DNA of 64,000 bases from Pseudoscleropodium purum (GCA_963969395.1 OZ017795.1:4340001-4404000); one strand, 5' to 3'. Counted from the first letter of the stretch, positions 1 to 12,316 are shown. The notes: generated from the letters alone by a model not told the origin. Numbers and translations: made by a program.

Positions 1-457
1 GATTAGTGCATTCTAATTCCGTTTTAGAGATATTAATAATTTAGACTATCCTTCTATCTCATACCTACTTCTACTTAACAATTTCTTAAAAAATAAAAAT
101 TAAGTTTTTTTGAATTATTATTTTTTGCCCTAAACTCTCAACTCAATTCTATACCATGAAGATTTAAAGCTCAAAACTCTATAGTGCAAAAAAATATAGT
201 TAAAAATGTTTAAAAGTCAAAAATCTAATCCCACAATGTACTGAAAACCCTTTTTTCCTACTTTAAATGAAGATATCTTGCAATCTATGCGGTCCAAAAT
301 TCTGAAATTTTTTCCACACATTTTCATACTAAATAGGTGTAAGATCATATGGTTAGATGTGGAAAAAAAATTAATTTTTTACTTTTTGCTATAAAAATGG
401 CAGTTTTTGAGTGTTTTTTTGCCAAAAAAAAAGGGCTTGGTCCTGTAGGGGTTTTAA
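1..457 (+). repeat. TTAA-ended dispersed repeat, copy 1 (right part, cut by window edge)
   Basis: The stretch aligns by eye with the right half of the copy at 6786-7669. Shared blocks in the same order include the 'cttctacttaacaatttt' block and the 'cacattttcatact' region. It ends in a degraded form of the right tip (GTAGGGGTTTTAA near 445-457). The left half would lie outside the window. It belongs to the variant sub-family also seen at 6786-7669 and 15644-16553. No coding capacity is visible. Confidence 0.6.
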
Positions 458-1426
458 TAGAATTATGGACATGTGATTTGTACTAATGCGGGTACTTTTT
501 TTATCCAATATGTAAATGAATGGTGAAATTTGGAGCACCACTGTAAAATTTTATATCGACACTTTGGCAAAAATGAAAAAAAAAAAAAAAGCCCTGGCCC
601 TAAGTGCCAAACCAATTTCTGTGACCCTAATCACCCTAAACTGGACAGCTCACCTTCTTAGTTACAGGACAGAGTACCTTTAGTTACCGTAATCAAACTG
701 CAGGTCCTAATGCTGGTAGGCTGCTATTAATTTATCTTGGTTAGCTCTACTGAAGAATTGATGAGGGTGCCCATTAATGCAAAGAGTTACTTCATATCCA
801 TTTACTTTGTGATTTAATTACATTAATCCCAAATTAGCGATTAAGAGAGCTACCAGTAAAATTAGGTTGCCTTACACTAATTTCTTGACATTTGATACTA
901 TATATTATATAAATACTTACTAGTACTGTAAGAGAATGCACAACTTTTCTTTTTTGAAACAAATCAAACAGAATTTCATTGGAATGCACGAGGGTAGAAC
1001 CACCTATACCCACTTGTAGCGTGCATTTATTTCCAACCAAGGTTGGAACAAATTCCCACCAAAGCTTGGAATGTGTGTTTTCTCTTTTTTTTAAGGTTGG
1101 GACTAATAAGGTCATGACACATATCTCAAATTAGTCAGTGGAAAAGTAGGATGTAGTGAGCAGGAATGTAGTTCTTAGATGATCGGAATTGCAAGATTCT
1201 AGACTTTGGCCTAAAATCTACCTACTTTTTGCCTTCCAAAAAACACAATAGTTTCAATTTTGACTATAAGTTATAGAAAAAGTTATAGACCCCATATTCC
1301 TTATCTCTCTACAAAAGAAAAATATGCTTCCCTTCATACTCCTTGTTGTATGTAATTGGGACTCATGAACCTTTAAGTGTACAAATGAAAATATTTATAG
1401 AAATATTTGTTGACTTCAATGGCTTG
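458..1426. other. AT-rich intergenic DNA, no gene seen
   Basis: No open frame looks like protein. Around 941-985 a T-tract is followed by a sequence also found near 17341-17385. Read on the minus strand, this resembles the 3' end and A-tail of a LINE-type insertion, but only weakly. Confidence 0.5.
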
Positions 1427-2397
1427 TTAAAAATAAAGCATCAAATTGCATTTTTTTGGCAACATTGTGATTTTGGGCAGTTCACTACAAATGAAATTTT
1501 TACTTTTTTTCTTTGAAAATTTGATACACTTTATAGACAAGGTATTTCTTTAAGGTCCAATAATTTTCATAACTTTAGACTACATGGTTAACAATTTATT
1601 ATATGATATGTAGTTTTTTCCCATTTGAGCAATCTAGGCAGATCTAAAACAATCACTTTTTTCAGAACCAAAAATTTGAAATTGTTTTCCAAGATTTAGA
1701 TATATGTGGAAAGAATTGAATAAATCTATTTTAATTAATGAGATGTAAATCATGAGAAGTTTTAATTTTGGGTAGTTATTGATTTCTACTCTAAAATAAA
1801 CTTTGAAGTCTTTTATTTTAGTAAATTTACAATAGTTTTTGAAAAAAATAAAATAATATTCTTTTTCCTTTTGGTTTTTCATGGTCACCTTTTCTTCCAA
1901 AAATAAAATCATAAACTATAGAGTTTTTATTACAACATTACAACCATTGGGATTGGGATTTTTCAATTGTATAACTAAATTCTTAACAATTTAGTATTTT
2001 GAATCATTTTCTACTTCTTTCTATTTATTATTTTTATCCTATATATTGTTCAATTCCAAATAATTTTAATTTTTTTCAAGCATGTAACCAACTTGCCTCA
2101 AAGAATGAACTGAAAGAAGTACCTATCCACCATTTTGGACATTTTTCATACAAATGAAACTTTGTAAAGTGCAATTGCCCAATTTTCCACAAGGCCAAAA
2201 AAAGGTTTATATCAATTCAAACACTAATATCTTGCAATCTACATGGTGGAAATTTTTGAATTTTTTCCCACATCGTTTCAAACTATGTATTATAAGATCC
2301 TACGGTTACATGTTTCCTAAAATTTGGTACAAATACTAAAAATGGCAATTTTGAAGAGTTTTTAGTAAAAATATGGTCAAAAAACTTTAGGAATTAA
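1427..2397 (+). mobile_element. TTAA-ended dispersed repeat, copy 2
   Basis: It starts at TTAA (1427-1430) with a diverged left tip and ends with ACTTTAGGAATTAA at 2397. The internal order matches the other copies: a 'ggcaacattgtgattttggg' block, a 'gatttctactctaaaataaa' block, a 'tatcttgcaatctacatgg' block and a terminal 'aaatggcaattttgaag' block. It encodes nothing recognisable and is non-autonomous. Confidence 0.7.
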
Positions 2398-2414
2398 GTA
2401 ACTTTTTTTTTGGA

Positions 2415-2427
2415 GGGGGGGGGGGGG
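2415..2427 (+). repeat. G13 homopolymer between two repeat copies
   Basis: An uninterrupted run of 13 G sits in the 52-bp gap between two head-to-tail copies of the TTAA-ended repeat. It follows a T-tract. The run is directly visible; any function is unknown, and homopolymer length may be inexact in an assembly. Confidence 0.85.
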
Positions 2428-2449
2428 ATAAGACAACCTAATTTTACTA

Positions 2450-3540
2450 TTAACCCTTAAAAAACTAACATGGGTTTTTAGCTAGACAACAATTTAGGGT
2501 AGGTATTTAGGGTGTGATTGGAAATTTCTATATTTTTGGCCTAAATTTTAATAGAAGGTAGGGACAAGGAATATTGTTCATATGCACTAGATTTCATGAT
2601 GTTTGAAAATAAGAGTCAAAAGTTATGGCCTAATATGTTATTTTTTTCTATATACGGTAGTTTGGTAGATTAGAAAAATCACTTTAAAAAAAATAAAAAA
2701 ATTGTTTTTTTAGAGTTATATATATACAATAACAGAGTCCATTGCAATGCAACAACAAGGCAACATTACATGGGCACGATGAAAAAACAGGATGAGAAAA
2801 GTGAGATGAAACTATGATTGTTTTTGTAACACCGGCACGTGATAGGGGCATAAAAATATATACTTAATAGAATAGATGTTTATGTGGATGTTTATGTGGA
2901 AAGCTTTTAATCATTCCATTATGACCAATAAGTCAAAAGATATGAGGATTTTTTGTTTGCAAGCAATTTTGGAATTTGTACTATAAAATAAACTTTGAAG
3001 TTCTTTATCTTATTCAATTTTCAATATTTTTGGAAAAGAATAAAATCATCGGAGGTAAATTGTTTATTCCAACATTTCTACCATTGGAATGGGCATTTTT
3101 CAATTCCATAATTCAATTCTTAACAATTTAGTATTTTGAATCATTCTTTACTATTGCCTACTTACTATTTTTTTCCTATATGTTGTATAATTCCAAATGA
3201 TCTAAAAAGTTTAAAGTATGTGACCAACTTGTCTAAGTAAAAGAATACAAAGAAGCACTACCATTTAGGACATTTTTTCCTAGATAAGTGATCTTATGAA
3301 GTGCAGCTACCCTATTTTTCACAATGCCAAAAAAATGATTTTAGTGAATTTGAATGCTTATATTTTGTAGTCCATGGTGGAAATTTCTGAAATTTTTACC
3401 ACATGTTTTCAAGTTAGCATACACTATAATACTATAGTTATATATTTCACAAAAAAATTCAAAAATTTGGTACTTATACTAAAAATGGTAGATTTTAAGT
3501 GTTTTTGGTGAAAACATAGTCATGAAACTTTAGGGGTTAA
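2450..3540 (+). mobile_element. TTAA-ended dispersed repeat, copy 3 (with internal insertion)
   Basis: The left tip is TTAACCCTTAAAAAAC and the right tip is GAAACTTTAGGGGTTAA ending at 3540. At about 1.09 kb it is longer than its relatives because roughly 170 bp of foreign sequence lies inside (about 2715-2885). This sequence is absent from the other copies at the same place, just before the 'tggaaagctttgaatcattc' block. No coding frame is visible. Confidence 0.75.
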
Positions 3541-4626
3541 GGCAAAATCAAAGCGAAAAGAATATGATTAAGTGGTTCTCTATGTAAGGTGTATTGTTAA
3601 AAACAAACAAAACTCCCAAGTTGAACATATTGTATGAGTGTGGCTGATAGTTCCTCCCCTCTTTTTTTTGTTTTGTTTTAATGGTCACTTTCTTTTAAAA
3701 ACAAACAAACTAAAACTAAAACTTGTAGTGGTTGGAGTTTTCTCAATTTAATATTTTAATCCAGAAGTAAATTTTCTCAAATTAGTTATGACATTATTCT
3801 CCCATTTTGCAATGAATCTTCTTTTCATTTCCTTCATTTTGTGGGACCTTGTCTACGTAAGTAAAAGTTAATGAAGGAGTTTGTAGATACTAGGATAATA
3901 AGTTCTAAACCTAAATTTTAGATATGATATTAATTATTACGCTAAGTTGCATGAAGACATCCATAGGTAACATGTAAACAATTCTTCCAAGAAGAAGAAG
4001 AACGCCAACCTTACTTTGGAGTTGGATCATCTCATATCCCACATAATGTCTCTAAGAATGGGATGTATTACTCCAAGACTACATACTTGCATTAAGATGG
4101 AGATTCTATAATAACTATGAACTAATTAGATTTAGAATAGCATTATTTATTAAAAAAAACATTTATAAAAATACGTTTTTAGTTCATCTTTTTTAGTAAT
4201 TATATTTGGATTCTACATTGTGTATGTATGTGTTTTGATTGTGAATGCTAGTGCTTTTTTACTCTAAAATGTGGTTTGTAATAATTTAATCCTAAAAAAA
4301 CATTTAAAATCATAGGGAGGTTGTCCAAACTTTGATTTTGGAATCTTTCTTACATAGACATCATGTAGCTCGTTCACATAGACAATCAATGATAGGCTTC
4401 CACTCTTTTAAAGACCATGAGCAACCTCAAAGCTACTATTCAAAATATTTATCAAACTTTTTAATGTAGACACTACAAGTTCAAATTGTGTTTCAAAATC
4501 CAAAATTTAGATTCTTCGATGAATATTGTTGAAACGCAATAGTTACTACTTTTTGAAATGTATTCTATTATTATGTTGAAGAAAGCAAAGTGTACCTCTT
4601 TGTTAGTAGTCATTGAGCACCATATG
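3541..4626. other. AT-rich intergenic DNA, no gene seen
   Basis: This is low-complexity, AT-rich sequence between two repeat copies. I see no protein-like frame, RNA gene or clear repeat end in it. Confidence 0.5.
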
Positions 4627-5557
4627 TTAACCCCTAAAGGACTAGCTTGTTGATTTAGGCAACATAGCAATTTTAGGCACGTTGTTGTGATTGTCAATTA
4701 GTATATCTTTAGCCCAAACCTTGATAGAAGGAGTAGACCATGTTTTTTTATTGTGTGAGAAAATTTTAATGACATTTGAATACAACAATAAAAAATTATG
4801 GCTTAAAATGCTACTTTCTTTTTAATGGGCAATTTGGACAGATTAAAAAATAAAGTTTTTCAAAAGCAAAAATTTGAAATTAGTTTTCTAGAATAATATA
4901 TATAAGTGGAAAGCTTTGAATCATTCCATTTTGATCAATGAGTCACAAGTTATGGACATTTTTTTGTTTGTGGGAAGTTAAGGATTATCTACTCTAAAAT
5001 AAACTTTGAAGTCCTTTATCTTACTCAATTTTCAGTATTTTTTGGAAAAAATAAGTCATAGGATATATATTGTTTATTACAACATTTCTACAGTTAGGAT
5101 TGGCATTTTTCAATTCCATAATTAAATTCTTAACAATTTAGTATTTTGGATCATTCTCTACTATTGTTTGCTTTACTAATTTTTTTCCTATATGTTGTAC
5201 AATTCCAAATGATTTGAATTTTTTCAAGCATGTGACCAACTTGTGTAGGAAAAAGAATTAAAAAAAAGTAACACCATTTTCAACACCTTTCATACAAAAA
5301 CAACCTTTTGAAGTATAGCTGCTTTTTTTTTTATAGGGTCAAAAAAAGAATTTTTGTGAATTTAAATGCTAATATTTGCCAATCCACAGAGTTAAATCCT
5401 CCAAAAAAATTTCCACATCTTTTCAAACCAATCTACTACAAGATCCTATAGTTACATGTGTCAAAAAAATTTTAAAAATAAAAAATTGTACTTGTCCTAG
5501 AAATGGCAATTCTGGTCATTTTCCGTTAAAATGTAGTCAAAGAACTCAAGGGGTTAA
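4627..5557 (+). mobile_element. TTAA-ended dispersed repeat, copy 4
   Basis: This is a clean full-length copy (931 bp). The left tip is TTAACCCCTAAAGGACT and the right tip is GAACTCAAGGGGTTAA. Both tips carry TTAA and the bases outside TTAA differ on the two sides. The internal blocks follow the family order and no transposase is present. Confidence 0.85.
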
Positions 5558-6785
5558 GGGTAAATGCCAATGCATAGTCAATCCATCCAATCCATTACTT
5601 ATCATTGCATTTGTTGCCATAAGTTTCAAAAGAATGGTTTTGGAACAAACTTTGTTGGAAAATTGTTGAATGATTATGGGTGGCCAAATCATCGTTGAAT
5701 GGGATACAATAGTAATTTAGAACCATCACAAGTAATACGGTTAGACTAACTTACTAATAGTTTTGGAAAATTGTGTCCATCTAAGTTATATTCAATAGGA
5801 TTCAAATTCATTGATCATGCAACAGCCATGAATCAAACTGAGCAATATCTACCTCCTATTTTTACAGTTGCCAAGATTTCTCCACAGAAATTGTGTATCC
5901 ATATTTTTATTTTTAAAGAATTGAAGAGAATTTGCAAGAAAAAACAAAAAATATTACACATGTTTTCCAATTAAAAGTAGCTCGTAGATCCTAATTTCTA
6001 AGATCCACATGATGTGAGAGAATAAGACTACTTTGCATACACAAGGGACAAAAGAAATCCCTAAATGCCCAAGGTATCATATTTTGGTATTGACTAAACT
6101 TTGGAGTTAAATGAAACGTGACCAAAATATTTTTTTATATTTTTTTAGTTGAATGCCATTTAAATTCTATTTCAAGCATTGAAAATTGAATCTTGAAAAA
6201 TTGTTTATAATTTTTCTAATGTTTTTTTTGTACAAGGGTGTCCATTGCAAATCTTGAGTTTGTAGTAATAAAGGTTTACAAAGATGAGCTTTAAATACAC
6301 TAAATCTTGATGGAAAAATCACATTAGAAGTTTATTTAAAAAAAATTGTTGAGTAGGTTTTGAGAAGTTGTCAATTGATTATGGTAATGTATTTTATGTC
6401 TTTTTACCTTGTATTTATTTTCATGTCCTAATTTTAGATTTGATGTGTTAAAAGTAGATTTAAAGACTTCAAATGATTTTTACAATTAAAACCCTTCGTG
6501 ATCAAATATTCTAATCTTTTAATCCATGAGTGATAATGTTGTCTTTTCTTTTCTTATGTGATCCCAAACACATCTAGTTGAAATTCATATGGTTGAAATT
6601 TTAAAAACATTGATAAGACCAATCAAAACTTGTTTTTCTTTGTTAGTCTAAAACAAACTTCAAGAAACTCACAAGGGACTTTAGGCACTTAGGGGTTAAA
6701 AAAATCTTTGTTGGTAAGTAATCCTTGTACAAAACTTAAAACCTTAATTTCTTACTTTAGAATCCCCTTTGTATTGAAAATAATA
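5558..6785. other. AT-rich intergenic DNA, no gene seen
   Basis: Short open frames here have no recognisable domain. A lone right-type tip (CACTTAGGGGTTAA, about 6687-6700) suggests a further eroded repeat end. Confidence 0.45.
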
Positions 6786-7669
6786 TTAACCCTAAAATTT
6801 CATTGTCCCTATAAGGAACAAAATGGATTTGGAGGAGGCTTGTACAATCTCAATTTTTGGCTTGATTTCTTGAAACATTTTTTGGGTAGAAAGGCACATT
6901 GGCTTTCTAAATTATAAAAGTGCTTGGGAAAAGTTATGTCATAATAACTTCAAAAAGATGAACAACTTAAAATTTGAAATAAAAGTTTAAAATATATATT
7001 TCTCATAGATTATATTTTTGTTTACATGGAAAGATTTGATTCATTCCATTTGAACTAATATTGGAAAAGTTACAATGCTTCTTGTTTTACAAGGAATCAT
7101 AGCATCTTCTTGAAAAAAAATAATGTATTGGATTTGTTTTTTAATTTAATTTTCACAGTAAAGAGTATCCACATGGTTTACTATGCTTGCTAAAACAATC
7201 TCACCATTGGAATTAGTGTGCTTCAACTCTATCTTAAAGCTATTAACAATTTAGTTTTTCCTTCAAATTCTTACCAACTTCTACTTAACAATTTTCTAAA
7301 GAATGAAAATAAAGTAATTTTTTTGAAATTTTTTCCAAGATTTTCAACTCAAATCTTCAACATATATGTTTTTTAAATCAATATCTTTAGTGCAAAAAAT
7401 ATAAGTTAAGAAGATTCAAAGTCATATAATCTAATCATAGAATGTACGCAAAATCACATTTTCTTCACTTTAAATACAAATATTTTGCAACTTAAATGGT
7501 GAGAATTTTTGAAATTTCTCCCACACATTCTTATACTATCTAGTGCAAGATCCCATTATTAAATATGCAAAAAAACAATTTGTGAATTGTTTTTGCTCTT
7601 TGCAATAGAAATGGCAATATTGAGTGTGTTTTTTTTATGAAAAAAAGACTTTGGGACTTTAGAGGTTAC
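6786..7669 (+). mobile_element. TTAA-ended dispersed repeat, copy 5 (variant sub-family)
   Basis: The left tip is TTAACCCTAAAATTTCATTG. The right tip is GGGACTTTAGAGGTTAC, with TTAA mutated to TTAC. The left arm matches the reverse complement of the right end of the copy at 15644-16553 (both have a CATTGTCC block), which defines a second sub-family. It is non-coding. Confidence 0.7.
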
Positions 7670-8659
7670 CCCACATACAAAAGAAAAAAAGTATACCTAT
7701 GGTAAGGGTCATTTTTAACTGACAGACATTCCTAAAATTTATGAAAACATTACACAAGGTGTGAAATGTTTCTATACACTTAGTTATGAATATAATGTCA
7801 ATTGCAACGACCTTGAGATAACTTACAAAGGTAGGAGGTTCTAAAAGCGCACATGTTCTAAAATTGTCCACCTCCTAAAATGTACTTTATTTGTACATAT
7901 TTCTTTTTGTAACCTTCAACAATGTACATCATAGGAGGTAGGTGATTCTAGAGTCTTACGCCATTTCAACTTCAAATTTTCATAATTAATTCCACAAAGC
8001 TCCAAAAAATATGAAACAACTTGGGTTAGATGCCAATTCCATTTGTCTTTTAAGCAACGTTTATTAAAGAATATTTCAAAAAGTTTCACCTACCCCAAAT
8101 CAGGTCGAGCTCTTAAAAAAGGTAGGAGGTCCTTATGGAACATTCTCTTTGTATGGATCATGCTTAGGAAAATATAACATTTGATAATTAGTATACAGCA
8201 AACAGCTGCCAATATCTGCATACCAAACACAGTACTTTAATGCTCTGCTTGGCATGTCATTTTGGGTTACAAAATTGTTCCTCTTGTAACCCAAATAAAG
8301 GAAAACTGCATAGCCATGGTGGAATAAATCTTTCCACTTGTGACAAAAAATAAAAGGGAAAAAAGGGAAAAGGAGAAAAGGGAAACACATCCCTTAATTA
8401 TCCCGGACTCATTTCATGATGTAGCCCTGACTCCAGGGTGGAGTCGGTGGTGAAGACTATGCATGTGAGGCCTATTGCTCCCTTTTCCAATTATTCAAGA
8501 TTGCACGTGACAACTGAACATGACTCCACACAAACAAACAAAATGGGAGCGAACCGGAAATGGTATAAGTTAAGCTTCATAATCCCAATTCATTAAGCTA
8601 CATCATGACCCCCAGCTGGTGACAACTGCAACAAGAAAACAAAATCATGTTCTGTTTTC
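7670..8659. other. Intergenic DNA, composition rising toward 8.6 kb
   Basis: No gene is recognised. The sequence becomes less AT-rich from about 8,100 and leads into the GC-rich patch at 8,660-8,890. A strong GTAAGT-type donor lies on the minus strand at 8663-8668, see the next entry. Confidence 0.4.
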
Positions 8660-8887
8660 TTAACTTACGACAATGTGTGTGCAGAAGTTGACACCTCCTC
8701 GGCTAACAACTGCAGATGGAGCTGCTGCCAAATCCAGGTCAGGGAAATCAAGTCGGAGATTAGGTTGAAGAGGGAGGGCTTTCAATTGGGTTGCGGAGGC
8801 TGGCCGGGGAGATTGGAGGCGCGCGGGGCGGGGCCTGCGGCATTCATCATTCCCTCGCACTCCTCTCCGTTTGCAGCAACGCAGCAT
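8660..8887 (-). other. Possible first-exon fragment, minus strand
   Basis: This is a GC-rich patch in AT-rich surroundings. On the minus strand it is open for 75 codons from an ATG and passes through an acidic stretch (DFPDLDLAAAPSAVV) to GGVNFCTHIV. A consensus 5' splice donor (GTAAGT on the minus strand, 8668-8663) follows immediately, as expected at the end of a coding exon. The last 32 nt before the donor region recur at 36313-36344 with three differences. No downstream exon was found and no family is recognised. The motif GVNF resembles the expansin C-terminus only by chance length. It could equally be GC-rich non-coding DNA. Confidence 0.3.
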
Positions 8888-10567
8888 TGTCAGCTGATTT
8901 CATGGCTTTTAGTCCTTCAATTTTTGTGTTTGCAAGTACAAATCATTTTGTCCACTAGTACAAATAATGCCGCATAAGTGGTGTCCATATTGCTCATGAG
9001 GGAAAGGGTGCACATAGAACTTAAGCACCGCTAATTACCAAAAAAAAAAAAAAAAATTGAAAAGAAGAAGAAGAAAAAAAAAATGTTAGTATCGAATCTT
9101 CCCCACCCCCCACCCCCAAAGAAATGATCCTCCTATTAAATTAGGTTGTTTGTTTTATTTGTTACGTTGAGATCTCCCGGACCACGTGTCTTTGGCTTGT
9201 GTGTTTGATATCGTTGGAAGCCCTTAGTGAGGAGGGATGCACGGGTTTGGTTTCGTGGCATTCCAACATATGGCATGAAAGTTATTGAATCTTGAAGTTT
9301 TTATGAACTAAAAAAAATTAGAAAATTACTTTTTCTTTTGTTTTGACCGGGGCAACAACACAAGGCAACACTAGTGTCTATTAAAGGGAGAAAAGAAAGG
9401 GAGTACATTTCATCCCGCTTTTGCGGAGGTGTCAACTTGAGTGGCAAGCTGAAAGTGAGGTGCTAGTATTGGATCTTAATGGCAAGGGACAGAGAATTCC
9501 AATATGCTTTAGAATATCTACACCCATTCTCCTAAGAGATGGTTGGAAGGATGCTCTTCACAAGCCCACAACATTGTCTATTCAATGGAAAAACTTATCA
9601 CAAGGCTCCAAAGAATGACCTCCATGCATGCAAATGTCATGGGTCCTCAAATTTAGATTCTTGCTCTATTTAAGGAAGATTGTGAATGCAAATGGTTACG
9701 TAGTGGTAACAAAGTTGGAGCAATAGGAAGTTTTGTTCAAAATTGGAGAGCTAGGTGAGACCAATAAAGTTAAGCAAGCTTGCACTGCTAAGGCAAAGTT
9801 AGGGCAATTCGAGCACCCTCCAAAATGTTGCTTTGCCTAAGCCCTTGAAAGGCCTCATTGTGTTTCAATTTTCTAATATAGATGCTCTTAGCATGCATAA
9901 TTTGGACCTTGTATGCATAAGCTATTGAATTCCAAGTATTGTATCTAGATATATTGAAAACTAAGACTAGGGATCTCATAGAATATCATGTTTTGATTGT
10001 ATACATCTTATATAATCAATATTTAGGTTCTTCTTATTCTTTTTTATCCAAAATGTTATTATATTTTAGGCAATATTGATCATCAGTGTACACACCTTAT
10101 TTCTTAGGTTATGAGTCTCAAAGAGTGCACCCCTTCCTATACATTGTTGCTTCTATTTGTTTCATTTTTATTTTTCAAATACTTTTCTTACAAATTTTAT
10201 TCTTTCCTAACCCTAAATATCCATATTTGTCTATAGTCCATGAATTCAATGGTCCAATCCATATATGTGATGGCCATGTCTAGTGATTCTAATCCAAACA
10301 ATGTGACAACTTCAATTATTCGTTATTGAGGTTCATTTTCTCCTCTTCTATTTCACTTTAAAAAAATTTAAACATTGTTTTATGCCAATAATACAATTCA
10401 TTTTTTAATTTAGATAATTATTAAACTTTTTCATAGATTTGATTTAGGTCAATAAGATAAGAAAGTCATTTAAGTATTTTAAATTATTTGATTAAATAGT
10501 CAAAGGTTTTTGAAAGTTATATGTATAATATTCATTCAATGACTATGTTTGAGTTTTTTTAAATAGT
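8888..10567. other. Intergenic DNA with A-rich tract, no gene seen
   Basis: It contains a long A tract and GAA-rich stretch (about 9039-9082) followed by a C-rich run (about 9101-9118). The open frame at 9421-9618 and others nearby show no recognisable domain. Confidence 0.45.
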
Positions 10568-10788
10568 CACGACAAGAAAAAGGGGTGTTTTAAGTGAGGT
10601 TTTAAGTATAGTACTAGACATAAGATTGTCAGTAATGGTCTTCAAGGAGATTTTCGACAAAATTTTACTAAAAACACATGTATTTTAGTAAAATTTTGCT
10701 AAAAATCTCCTTAAAGACCATTATTTATAATCTTATGTCTAGGACTATACTTAAAACCTCATCTAAAACTCCCCTTTCTCTTGTAGTG
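10568..10788. mobile_element. CACTA-like foldback MITE with AGT target duplication
   Basis: The 221-bp element is almost entirely an inverted repeat. Two arms of about 105 bp flank a loop of about 9 bp (acacatgta), with roughly a dozen mismatches by eye. The ends are CACGACAAGAAAAAGGGG at the left and, read inward on the other strand, CACTACAAGAGAAAGGGG at the right. The right tip matches the classical CACTA (En/Spm) tip CACTACAAGAAAA except for one base (A to G at its eleventh position). The trinucleotide AGT is present immediately outside both ends (10565-10567 and 10789-10791), the 3-bp duplication expected for this superfamily. There is no coding capacity, so it must be mobilised in trans. 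Confidence 0.85.
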
Positions 10789-10791
10789 AGT

Positions 10792-11364
10792 TGTGCTTTC
10801 AATGTCATATTTGCATAAACATTAATCTTTAAATGCCTCCGTCAAAGCATTTTATTATCATTATCACTTTTTGACATGCTTCACACACTAAATTTTTATT
10901 TTTGTAAACCCCCCCTTTTCCTAAGTAGTTCATTGGTTTGTCTTTCCATATCCACCCCCCCACCCCCCAATCTTGGTTTGACAAAAATTAGGCCTAGGGT
11001 GCTTTTCAAACTCAAGCACTTCAAGAATGCTTGGTGAAAATCCTAACTAATGAGAAATCATTTGAAAAAAATTTAGATTCAATCAATAGTGTAAGTGGGG
11101 GAGGGTTGATGAATAACCAATTGCAATCAACAATTTTAATATAAACATTAAATATAATTAATTTTTCAAGTGACAAAAGTTCCTTATCACTCTAATAAAT
11201 GCCACAAAAATATGAAAATGATATTGCTACTTTCATTTGTAAAAAAAATGACTTTCTCTTAGTGATTTTGACATTGATATTAGAATTTGACTTCTTCTTT
11301 CGTGGATAGCAATACCTTATATCTTCAATCAACCAAATTATGCAATTGAATTTGTCTCTTATTG
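10792..11364. other. AT-rich intergenic DNA with C runs, no gene seen
   Basis: It holds two C-rich runs (about 10910-10917 and 10952-10970) and otherwise AT-rich sequence. No gene-like frame is seen. Confidence 0.5.
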
Positions 11365-12316
11365 TTAATCCCTAAAGGACCGGACTGCATTTTGGGGCTG
11401 TATAGAAATTTTGGGCAAGCCATTGTGACCAAAAATTTGCATATTTGAGGCTAAAGTTGTAAGAAAAGGTGTAAGTGAGGAATATCTTTCATATGCAACA
11501 AATTTCATGACATTTGAAAATAGGAGTCAAAAGTTATATGTAGCTTGATAAGTAGGAGCTTAATATGTAGTTTGTTTCTCAACTTGGGCAGTCTGGGCAG
11601 ATTTGAAAAAATTATTTTTTTCAACAATCAAAATTTGAAATTTGTGTTTTAAAATTATATATACAAGGAAAGCTTTGAATCATTTCATTTTGATCAACAA
11701 GTCAAAAGTTATGAGGATTTTTTGTTTGCGAGTAGTTATGGATCCCCTACTCTAAAATAAACTTTGAAATCCTTTATCTTACCCAATTTTCAATATTTTT
11801 GAAAAGAAAAAAAATCCTAGGGTGCAAATTGTTTATTATAACATTTCCACCATTGGAATTGACATTTTTCAACTCCATATTTAAATTCTTAATAATTTAG
11901 TATTTTGAATCATTGTCTACTACTACCTACTTACTATTTTTTTCCTATGTGTTGCACAATTCCAAATGATCTACAATTTTTCTAGCATGTATCCAACATG
12001 CTTTGAAGAATGAATTCAAAGAGTAGCAATCATTTTGAACATTTTTTCATACAAATTTGACCTTGTGAAGTTCAACTGCCCAGTTTTTTGCAGGGATAAA
12101 AAAATGATTTTTGTCACTTCAAATGCTTATATCTTGCAATGTACTGAGTGGAAATTTCTGAAATTTTTTCCACATCTTTTCAAACTAGTTTAGTACAAGA
12201 TCATATGGTTACATGTGTCTAAAAATGTTTTTTTTCTAAAATATGAAACTTGTCCGAGAAATGGCAGTTTTGGAGTGTTTTTGGCAAAAACATAGTTAAG
12301 GAACTGTAGGGATTAA
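11365..12316 (+). mobile_element. TTAA-ended dispersed repeat, copy 6
   Basis: This is a full-length 952-bp copy. The left tip is TTAATCCCTAAAGGACC and the right tip is GGAACTGTAGGGATTAA, so the two tips are inverted repeats of about 16 bp with few differences. The internal direct repeat with 'gagtcaaaagttatg' or a close variant is present. No transposase frame. Confidence 0.85.

Noticed and set aside
2401..2460. G13 run as a telomere-like or regulatory element
   Set aside because: It is a simple homopolymer next to a T-tract at a repeat boundary; nothing else supports a function.
8660..8700. GVNF motif resembling the expansin C-terminus (FEGVNF), suggesting an expansin relic
   Set aside because: The similarity is four residues and no other expansin motif is nearby on either strand.
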